DNA of 64,000 nucleotides from Pseudopithomyces maydicus (Eukaryota; Ascomycota; Dothideomycetes; Pleosporales; Didymosphaeriaceae), in the NCBI GenBank assembly GCA_026873275.1, contig JANTUC010000009.1, forward strand, positions 1,054,001 to 1,118,000, read 5' to 3'. The position numbers were made by a program, and so were the translations under genes. Position 1 is the stretch's first letter, and each line of letters starts with the position of its first letter. This document shows positions 55,872-64,000 of the stretch, in pieces. The notes under the pieces are model-generated. The model had not been told where the DNA came from. It did not search any database and worked only from the letters and a program-made list of their open reading frames with translations.

Positions 55872-57751
55872 ATGGCCAATCCTACCGATCACCAGCGAGT
55901 ATGGTGGAAAGAAGCGACCTTTTACCAAATATATCCCGCATCCTTCAACGATAGTAATGGCGATGGGTGGGGTGACATTCCTGGTATAATTGAAAAGATC
56001 CCATACATTGCATCGCTAGGTACGCTTCCCAGCAAGAAATATCGGAGGGAAAAAGCCATGGATCTCTCCCAGAAATAAACCCTGATTGCGTATTAGGTGT
56101 CGATGCCGTGTGGCTATCCCCAATGTTCGACTCGCCCCAAATCGATATGGGATACGACATCTCAAACTACAAAGCTGTCTATGCACCCTATGGCACTATT
56201 TCAGACGTAGATACACTGATTAAGATGTGTCACGACAACGATATGAAGCTCATCCTTGATCTCGTTGTCAATCATACCAGTGACCAGCACGCGTGGTTCA
56301 AAGAATCTCGAAGCTCAAAAGACAATACCAAACGGGACTGGTATTTCTGGCGTCCAGCGCGGTACGACGCAGACGGAAATCGGAAACCGCCCACCAACTG
56401 GCGGAGTTACTTTGCAGGTGGTACGTGGACATGGGATGAGCACACGCAGGAGTACTATCTGCATCTGTACGACAAATCACAGCCAGATCTCAATTGGGAA
56501 AACGAGGACTGTCGGAGAGCAATCTACGATTCTGCGATGCGATTCTGGTTGGATAAAGGTATCGACGGGTTTCGTGTGGATACGGTGAACAAGTATTCAA
56601 AGCATGTCGATTTCCAAGACGCACCGATCACGGACCCTTCGAGTGAGGTGCAGCCCGCGGCGCAGTTCTGGTGCAACGGGCCCCGAATTCACGAGTTCAT
56701 CCAGGAGATGAATGTAGAAGTCTTGTCCAAATACAAAACATACGATGGCCTCCCCGTTGTCACCGTGGGCGAGCTCTCGATGACGCCGGACCCCGAGGGC
56801 GTTTTGGAATATGTCAGCGCGCAGAAAGGAGAGTTGGATATGATCTTTCAATTCGACATCACGCACTTGGGGCAGGGTCCCCCGGGATCTGACAACAAGT
56901 ACGATTTCTCTCCATGGAAGCTTCCGGATATGAAGCGAATCATCGAGAAATGGCAAACGTTTATCGAGGGCACAGATGGATGGACGACAGTATTCTGCGA
57001 GAACCACGATAATGGAAGGAGTGTTTCCAGGTTTGGCAATGACGCGGCTGAGTGGCGTGACATGAGTGCTAAGATGCTCGCCATGTGCTTCGCCGTGCAG
57101 ACCGGAACGTTGTTCCTTTACCAGGGCCAAGAGCTGGGCACGGTGAGCATATTGACGACGTCAAAGCAGGCATAAGCTGACGAAACGGAATTTTAGGTGA
57201 ATGCTTCTAGTGGTTGGGGCATCGAAGAGTACAAAGATGTCGAATCGCAGAAGCATTGGAAAGAGGCAGTGCGGCTATCAAGTGATGGAACGGATGCAAC
57301 GCGCAAGGAGCGCATCATGCATGGCCTACAGTTGATGGCTAGAGACCATGCCAGGCTGCCTTTGCAGTGGGACTCGAGTTTCAACGGTGGGTTTTCACAA
57401 GGGCAGCCATGGATGCGTGTGCATGATCTTTACAAAATGATCAACGTCGAAAGGCAGGAGAGGGAGGCGAACAGCGTACTGTCGTTTTGGAAGCAGCTCC
57501 TCAGACTGCGCAAGGAGCACAAGGACGTATTCGTCTATGGTTCGTTTGAACTACTGGATGCTGAGAACGTCAGCACATTTGCGTACAGGAAACGTTTCCG
57601 GGAGCAAACAGCGCTGGTGGTGCTCAACTTTACGGCGGAGCGGCAGGCTTTGCCGGAAGTGGGTGACATGAAGCTTCTGCTGAGTTCCTACTCGGAGGCG
57701 GTGCAGGAGACATTGCAATCGTACGAGGGGCGAATCTACATGAATTACTAG
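55872..57751 (+). CDS. GH13 alpha-glucosidase (maltase, 582 aa, three exons)
   Basis: Exons 55872-56019, 56097-57142 and 57197-57751; introns are 77 and 54 bp. An intracellular maltase of the GH13_40 type (no signal peptide), cleaving alpha-1,4-glucosidic bonds of maltose and related sugars. GH13 regions are clear: FYQIYPASFNDSNGDGWGDI, VDAVWLSPMFDSPQIDMGYDI, LDLVVNHTS (region I), GFRVDTVNKYS with the nucleophile Asp (region II), VVTVGELSM with the acid Glu (region III) and FCENHDNGRSVSRF with the third Asp (region IV). Yeast maltases are about 584 aa, so it is full length. Splicing phases agree. The divergent neighbour is an alpha-glucoside transporter, so uptake and hydrolysis are encoded together. 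Confidence 0.95.
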
Positions 57752-57763
57752 GGGTATCTCATC

Positions 57764-58785
57764 CTACCATCTAAGCACGGGCATGGCGTTGTACAATTCA
57801 TCAAACTCCCGGCCTATCCACCCGCCAGTCTTCCCGCCTCTCGCGACGATGCCCAAGGCACCTGCAAGCCAGACGGCGGTCAACAGAGCCGAGGCTCCGT
57901 TGATGGCGTACCAGCGTCTCTTTTTGGTCAGGTGTCTTCGGGGCTCGGTGGTCTCGACCTGGGGCGGTGACAGTGCCAGCCACTTTGCCCATCCCCAAAC
58001 AATGTGCCAGGTGGCTATGCCTGTCAAGGCGACGAAGCCTCCGAAGGAGACCAAGGGGTGGGAGGCAAAGCCGTGGCTGATGTAGGACAGACTGATCATG
58101 GAATTGTCGCCGTGCATGTAGGGGGAGGATCCTGGTGGTCCAGACGTGGAAGCCTGCGAGGGGAAGCAGAGCATATCCCAGCGCGCTGGTGCCGGTCAGA
58201 GCAGGCCAGGGGATGGTCTTCCTGTCGCGGGGCGTCTCGGCGCCGTAGCGCTTCAAGGCATGGTGGCGGCGGTAGAAGCGCAAGGCAACGCCGGAGGTGA
58301 TGTGGGCGGCGAGCGGGAGGGCCACGAGCAGGGGCTCGGCGAGGGAGGACTGGTAGTAGGGGCGGGTGAGGAGGAGGTAGCGGTTGCTTTCGGCGACGGA
58401 GCGGGTGAGCAGCGGTATGACGGCCGTGTTTGCGATGTGGAACGAGGCGAAGACGGTGAAGGCATACGACGAGTAGCGCTGCACGCGGGTCACTGCACCA
58501 GTGTGGGCTTGCTGTCAGCGGCGGCGGGCGCGGGCGTGGGCGCAGGGGCGGCTGGAGAGAAGACGTACGGTAGTAGGCAGGCCCGTGGTTGCCCAGGCCG
58601 AGCGTGGTTGCGCGTGCCTGCGGCTTGGGTGCGAAGTAGCCCGCATCGTCCTCCCCGGCGTCTCCTCGTCTGAATTCGACGGGCGTGTCGTCGACGGGCG
58701 AGGGCTCGACCTCGGTGAGGCCCATGAGGCCGCTCTCGTCGTCTGCCACGGGCGGCAGGTCGCGTGTCTTCTCGGCCACGTCCAT
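57764..58785 (-). CDS. MCP1: MCP1-like mitochondrial membrane protein with one frame break (about 314 aa, two exons)
   Basis: Exon 1 is 58785-58569 and exon 2 is 58492-57764; the 76-bp intron has donor GTACGT and acceptor GTGCAG. The family is the DUF1691/Mcp1 membrane protein of the mitochondrial outer membrane, linked in yeast to vacuole-mitochondria contact and lipid homeostasis (Vps13 adaptor). Several hydrophobic helices are visible: SSYAFTVFASFHIANTAVIPLL, EPLLVALPLAAHITSGVAL, LGYALLPLAGFHVWTTR, SFGGFVALTGIATWHIVWGW and ALLTAVWLAGALGIV. The frame breaks at the five-G run 58121-58125 (C on the gene strand). Before it comes HVWTTRILP; after it the other frame continues YMHGDNSMISLSYISHG. 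One base extra, or two missing, explains it. Start is an internal ATG of a longer open frame. It is convergent with the maltase, 12 bp between stops. Confidence 0.75.
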
Positions 58786-58928
58786 GTCCGTGTCCGCGGC
58801 GTCGCGTGTGCGTGTGGGTGCGCTGCTGGTGTGCGTGTTGCAGACGGCGGACCTGGCGCCCGGATGACGTTGGTTCGGCGAAATTGAACAAGCGACCAAG
58901 TAGTTTACCACCAGCATCTATACAAGGC

Positions 58929-58971
58929 AACACGACGCAACGCAACGCAACGCAGCGCAGCGCAACGCAGT
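58929..58971 (+). repeat. CGCAA pentamer repeat
   Basis: About seven CGCAA or CGCAG units in a row, between the divergent MCP1-like and zinc-finger genes. Confidence 0.85.
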
Positions 58972-59039
58972 TCTCCTGGTCGCCTCCACCGACCTGGCCA
59001 CACCACAGCAACAGCTACCACCTGCCGGCCACCGCCAAC

Positions 59040-59749
59040 ATGCCTCCGGTACGCTCCCTCCCCTCCCTCCCTCCCCAAACTCGCCCTGCACCCCCGTCTG
59101 ACCCTCGCAGCGCAACACGCCCCTCCCAAATGCCGTCAACCTCTTCAATTGCGCCCTCTGCGACAAGGGCTATCCGCGCCAGACCGAATACGAGAACCAT
59201 CTGGGCTCCTATGACCACACCCACCGCCAGCGTCTGAGCGACATGAAGAAGCTCACCAACGCCAACGCCACCACCGCCCAAGCCCTTCGCTCATCCAAGA
59301 TCCATCTTGACATGCACACCATATCGCAAGACGCCTCCAAGAAGCCACTCGGTCCGCGATTCACAAAGATCGGGGCGTCGACTGCGGGAGGCGGTCGCTT
59401 TACCAAAGTAGGCGTCCCGGTGGGGGAGAAGGAGACGAAGATTGACCAAGGGAACCGGGAAGCCGCAATCTATCAGGATGAGGGCGAGGACGAGCATGTG
59501 GGCGTGGACGTGGGCGTGGACGTGGACGTGGACGTGGACGACCGAGGTGACGACCGAGGTGACGAACGAGATGACGACCCAGGTGACGACCAAGATAACC
59601 GCAACAACGATACCACCACCGAAGACGACGAAGTCATTTCCTGGGAGGAATACGACTTCACCAAGCCGTCCGGCTGCGACCATGCCAACTGTCCCGGTGT
59701 CCGCGTCCTCAATACCAACAACCACCAAGTTCCGACCCCGGCGGCTTGA
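59040..59749 (+). CDS. C2H2 zinc-finger protein with acidic tail (215 aa, two exons)
   Basis: Exon 1 is 59040-59048 (just 3 codons: Met-Pro-Pro) and exon 2 is 59111-59749, with a 62-bp intron (donor GTACGC, acceptor CGCAG). The finger is NLFNCALCDKGYPRQTEYENHLGSYDHTHRQRLSDMKKL, a C2H2 with the GSxxHxxR linker typical of the U1-type/GPATCH8-like fungal finger proteins. A nuclear RNA- or DNA-related role is likely but unproven. A KPLGPRFTKIG motif follows at about residues 100-110. The rest is acidic, with a Val-Gly-Val-Asp repeat encoded by GTGGACGTGGGC-type microsatellite (59498-59540). The end carries EVISWEEYDFTKPSGC. The 9-bp first exon was chosen because it gives a good ATG context and an in-phase join. 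Confidence 0.78.
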
Positions 59750-61102
59750 GCATCTTGTCTACTTTCTTCATGCATAGCAACGGCGTACGGATGGGAAAAG
59801 GCTTCACAGATACCCAAATAGCATATGCAACGCTCAGTAATAATAACGATCCCTCGACACAACTTTCCGCATCTCCTTGCACCTCTCCCAATCACCTCCC
59901 ACTTTCTTACCACCCTAGTCCTTCCTCGTCCTGAAAATCATACACAAAAACTTGTTCCAACAATGCATCTGTCTCTTCCTATACCACGTTAGCCCCGTCC
60001 CTCCCCAATCTCTTTTGCCGGCATCACCTACCTTGAGCCTATCATGCCCTTCACTTTTATCAAACTCCTTTCTTGCATCCTCGTTCTGCATACCCGTAAG
60101 CATGGCCGTCGTCGTCGTCAGCGTCGTGGACCGTTTCCTTCTTCTTTCCTTTACGTGCTGCCTACCTTGAATACAACCACGAACCCCGTGTCCCATCCCT
60201 GCTCCCTCTTTACATTGGTCAAATTCAGCGGCGTGTTCAGAGGCTTTCCGCCCCTTGGCCTCGCTGCCAGTAGGTGCTCATGCTGCGCGTACAGCGCAAG
60301 AACTGTCCATGGTCACCATTGATCATCGAAATGCACATCGGAAACCCTCCACGAGACGGCTTACACGCTCTCGTACGATCCCCCTTTTGCTCAGCCGTCA
60401 CCTGTGCATGAAATTTGAAGCATGCGACGCGCGTCACCCGTGCAGAATCGCCCACGCACATGTTACTGTTGTTGTTGTTGTTGTAGGTGTAGCTTACATT
60501 GTCCTAACTACTTCGCAGGCTTCACCACACGCATGCTTGCATGTCCCGTCCCCGCTCAAACACCCGGGAGGAGACCCGGCCCGTCATACCCAACATGCTG
60601 ACCCTTGGCCTATGCACATGTACATCACCCACCCGCGGACCCTCAACGTACGGGCACCATGCAAACAAGATAGGAAGTGAAAGCCATCGTTCGTCGAAGG
60701 CATCGGCCAGGCATATGGCCCGTGGTATTAGGGGAATCACGTGTGTGAACATTAATGTACAGAAAGTCCCAGAGGCTCACATCGGCCTTGATCTCATGGA
60801 AACATATTCGTCACACTGGTTTCGAACGTAGAGACTGTGTTCGCAACTCATCGCCTCTCCGTTCCCTAACAGGTGAGCATCATAGATTGCAAGTAAATGG
60901 AAATCAAAGGGAAAAAACATGGATGGGCAAAAGGGCAAAAGGGCAAAAAGACGCTCGAGACCTGCTCTCCTCAGATAAACAACATAGAAACAACGTACCT
61001 TTCAATATAGTTCTTGATCACCATGGAAAAGTAATCAGCATCGCCCTGAGCAGTGGAACGAGGCGAATGTGTCGAGGCGAATGTGTATGCATTGCATACG
61101 TC
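59750..61102. other. 1.35-kb intergenic region
   Basis: Convergent, between the zinc-finger gene and the PRP4 kinase gene. A GTT triplet run is at 60468-60482. No open frame carries recognisable motifs. Probably UTRs and spacer. Confidence 0.45.
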
Positions 61103-63715
61103 TCAACGTCGAAAAGCGCTCATGGGCCGCTTGACCATGGGTGGTTTGACCACCGACTTCGACATTACCGGTAGTTTAGCTTGCGGGAAGAATCGGTGGG
61201 CGAGCGCCTCTTTCGGCTGCATGCGCTTCTCCGGGTTGAAGTTCAAACAGGCGCCTAGAAGGTCAACAAAGTCGCTCAGCTCCTTCTCCGATGGCAACTT
61301 GTCCTTGGCCATGCCGCGAGTTGCTTCGTTGATTCGAGTCTTGAGATCTCGGGAGATCTTCTTCTGCTGCTCTATCTTCCGAGTGGTCATCTGCCAACTA
61401 TTAGCCCACAGCCTCGACTTCTCCAACAACCTCTACTTACCTTGCCCTGTTGATCAACTTCCTGGCTGATGAACTTTAGCGGCGGACCAGCCTCAAAGTG
61501 CTCCAACACATTTCGAAGCAGGCCCTTCTTGAGCAGCTTCTCAGTTGGCCAACCGAGACAGTCCATGAAGGCCTTGATCATCTGGTTGTTCGTACGTCCC
61601 GTGAACAAGATCTTCCCAGTCCACAGCTCGTATATCGTGCACCCTATAGCCCACATATCGATACCATAGCCAATGTCCAATCCCAATATGATCTCCGGTG
61701 CACGGTAGAAACGGCTAACGAGATATTCGGTTCGCTCCATGACATCCCTCTTGTCTACTGCTGTACCGAAATCGCATAGCTTAATCGTCTTGAGGTCCTG
61801 TGAAACCAGAATGTTGTCAGGCTTCAAATCACAGTGCACAACCTGGCAATTCTGGAGGTGCTGGAGACCGACAAACATTTGACGAGAAAACGATTTGACG
61901 GCTTGCAAGGAGAGTCCGTGACCATTCGTATTTTCTTTCAAGAGGTCTCGCAGGTTCTTTGACATGTGTTCGAAAACAGCACAGAGATGGCCCTTGTGGT
62001 CGAAAGAGCTGAGCAATCGGATCACATGACGCTTGTCCTGTGGATCTGCAATATTGACCTTGCGAACGAAGTCTATCTCTTTCTGGCTTGCTTTCCTCAT
62101 AAGATCGTTTCTACGGATCATCTTGATTGCGACCAGTTTGTGGACATTGTTTTCGTCTGGTATGGTAGTGTCTTCGGCTTGGGCCACATTGGCAAAGACA
62201 CCTCGTCCAAGATTCTTGATCATTCGATAGCGGCCGTTATTGACTAGTTCGTTGGCAATGAGCTTGTAATAGCCTTCGACATCGTCCCAATTGTCGAGTA
62301 GCTTTTCGTCCAACACGGTACCTTTCGTAGCGTTGGCCACCTCTTCCAAAACCTCTTCTTCTTCTTCATCCTCGTCGTCATCGAAATTGAACATATCGAA
62401 CACCTTCTTCTGCTTTTTCACTGGTCCTATCTTCTCAGCGGGCAGCGTCGAGAGGACCTTGGGGTCGGTCTCGTTGTAAGCGTCCGAAGGAATTTCAACT
62501 TGGCGAGCCTTCTGCGCAGCACGGTCACGGTCGTCCAGCATGTCTTTTGTTGGATCGTACTCTGCCGCAGATGGGCTATTTCGCAGCAGGCCATCGCCTT
62601 CGCTCAACGTTGCTTGTTTATCGATAATCATAACGTCGGGGGAGGCCGGAGCAGACGCAAAGTCGCCTTGCATTGGTGAACCTGCGGGCGAAATCGGGCT
62701 TTCGGGCGCAGCAGGCGAGCCGGCGTTGGGAGTCGTGCTTTCGGAGGCATTGGCAAGCAGTGCTTGATGGAGTAGGTTGTCCTTCATCTTATCCTTTTCG
62801 GCAGCTCGTATAGCCGCCCATCTACGGAGCTTCTCCTCGCGGGTTTCTTGTACAGGTACCGGTGCCGGTGCCTGGTCCTCAGACTCTAGCGAGAGGTCGG
62901 ACATGTGCTGTGTTTGTGTCCTAATAGCACCGTTAGTTTAAAGCCGGAGATGGCTGGATGGAAATCCTACATCTCCGAGTCATTGTTGCCCACGTTCACG
63001 GCATCCTTCGGTTTGGATGCAGAGTAAGCTTGTGAACCGTCGGCAGTATCGTGAACGGGCTCGACCTGCTTCGAGGCGCGATCTTGTTGGATGTAGCCGC
63101 TACCGTTGAGCTCCGATTTTGCCATGGGGCGTATATGCTGGCGGAAATCGGGGACGGTAGGCGCATGGTCTGTATCTGCGTAGGACAGAGGCTTTGAGGG
63201 ACGCTTCTCATTGCGAGAAGGGCCCTGGTGGGGCGCAGTGCGAGTATGGTCGTAACGCACATCAGACCGATGCTCGCCGTGTCTGCTTCGGTCCGTGTGC
63301 TGGCGCTTGTCCGGACGGCCACCGCGTGGCGGCGAGGCCTTGCGCTTGTTGTGCGATCGGGCATCGTGAGTGCGAGGGCCTCCGGCTCGTCCGTGGCGGA
63401 ACGGGGAGGGCGACCTTGAATCTCGACGAGCATCGCGCTTAGCGCGGTAGGGCGAAGGCGATCGATCGCGGTTCCTACGGTATGGTGATGGCGAACGGCT
63501 GGGTGCTCTACGGTAGCGGTGGCCTTGGTGGTCAGCATGGTTAGGCACGGGCTGCAATTGCAGACAAACACACCATACTCGTCCGACGCTCCATCCCTGC
63601 CGAATGGCCTGCCAGAGTCGTTAATCTTGCGTTCGCGCGGCTGGTTATGGCTGGTTGCCTTGTTGTGCTGATATTCGACGACCTCGCCCTCCGACGAGCC
63701 GGCACGAGAGGGCAT
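61103..63715 (-). CDS. PRP4: PRP4-type spliceosomal protein kinase (820 aa, four exons)
   Basis: Exons 63715-63574, 63523-62971, 62920-61441 and 61390-61103; all three introns are 50 bp. A dual-specificity-like kinase of the PRPF4B/Prp4 family that phosphorylates U5/U4-U6 proteins before spliceosome activation. The N-terminal exons encode an Arg/Ser-rich region (RRAPSRSPSPYRRNRDRSPSPYR) typical of splicing kinases. The kinase domain is in exon 3: LGRGVFANVAQAEDTT (ATP loop), VAIKMIRR (lysine), HCDLKPDNILVS (catalytic Asp), LCDFGTA (DFG) and LVSRFYRAPEIILGLDIGYGIDMW. The last exon supplies the C-lobe end (LNFNPEKRMQPKEALAHRFF). The three 5' exons look like separate open frames, but the joins are in phase and restore a single protein. 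Confidence 0.92.
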
Positions 63716-64000
63716 GGCGCCGCGTTGGGGGTTGGCAACCACCTAGAGACAGGTCTCTCGAAGATGTTGCGTCAGCTTGCTTCTTGCTGTGACAACAATT
63801 AAGCGCCTTTGTCACTGACTGTGTGTCCCGAGGTAGAGTGTTCGCCCAACCTGCCCGTTGTATGCGGGTGTCGGAGCACGCAGAGAGGAGACAAGGGCGA
63901 GTCGCGGCCCGGTGGACGGCAATGCAAGCACTGGTGAGGGACGCGGGGGAGGCGAAGAGGGAGGCGAAGAGGGAGGCGAAAGGGAAGCAGGCACCTGCGC
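63716..64000. promoter_or_regulatory. Upstream region of PRP4 and window edge
   Basis: The 5' flank of PRP4. A GAGGCGAAGAG 11-mer is repeated three times near the window end (63948-63981). Confidence 0.4.

Noticed and set aside
62996..63742. A separate gene upstream of the PRP4 kinase
   Set aside because: The three frames join in phase across two 50-bp introns into the Arg/Ser-rich N-terminus of PRP4.
1..64000. CRISPR arrays, bacterial operons, tRNA or rRNA genes
   Set aside because: No regularly spaced repeats, no B-box GGTTCGANTCC motifs or rRNA-like sequence noticed, and intron-rich fungal genes throughout. A tRNA search program would be decisive.

Overview
This window is nuclear DNA of a filamentous ascomycete (Pezizomycotina), probably a Dothideomycete; the class is an inference from overall protein character, not from a search. 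The evidence is short introns, mostly 45-80 bp, with GT-AG ends and CTAAC/CTGAC-like branch sites close to the acceptor. Tiny first exons (3-11 codons) are common, and genes sit densely on both strands. The protein set is fungal: ERG6, YKT6, LNP1, MZM1, SLT11, PRP4 kinase, SFL1-type HSF, and a maltose permease/maltase pair. I reconstructed 27 protein-coding genes by joining exons by hand. I found no rRNA, tRNA, CRISPR array, prophage or intact transposon.

Layout. 0.2-7.8 kb: an acidic unknown protein, then the 1990-residue helicase SLH1 (minus). 8.3-13.4 kb: YKT6 and two unknown proteins, with tandem repeats in two flanking intergenic regions. 14-15 kb: a flavin monooxygenase. 15.7-22.7 kb: a dense housekeeping block of LNP1, MZM1, SLT11, ERG6 and PDB1. 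22.7-26.8 kb: a 4.2-kb gene-poor stretch. 26.9-36.2 kb: an F-box-like protein, a GH55 glucanase with a frame break, a hotdog thioesterase, an inositol-monophosphatase-type enzyme and hypoxanthine phosphoribosyltransferase. 36.4-44.3 kb: an F-box protein, a microsatellite-rich divergent promoter, an SFL1-type regulator and a BTB protein. 46-52.4 kb: an E2 ubiquitin-conjugating enzyme, a TBC Rab-GAP and a small unknown protein. 53.3-57.8 kb: a divergent maltose/alpha-glucoside transporter and alpha-glucosidase pair. 57.8-63.7 kb: MCP1-like, a C2H2 zinc-finger protein and PRP4 kinase.

Functional links. Most neighbours are unrelated housekeeping genes. The clear exception is the transporter-maltase pair, which share a 568-bp promoter region containing two adjacent CTGGGG (CreA-type) motifs. 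That pair suggests a carbon-repressed maltose-use cluster. LNP1/MZM1 and thioesterase/IMPase are also divergent pairs with compact shared promoters.

The most notable signal is a set of single-base reading-frame breaks in otherwise well-conserved genes: GH55, SFL1, BTB (two), MCP1 and perhaps the TBC gene. Most lie in short C/G runs. Residual assembly error is the leading explanation and true gene decay the alternative. I did not find a convincing undescribed multi-gene system; the best unexplained items are the unknown proteins, the degenerate promoter repeats and the (GGGGAT)n tract.
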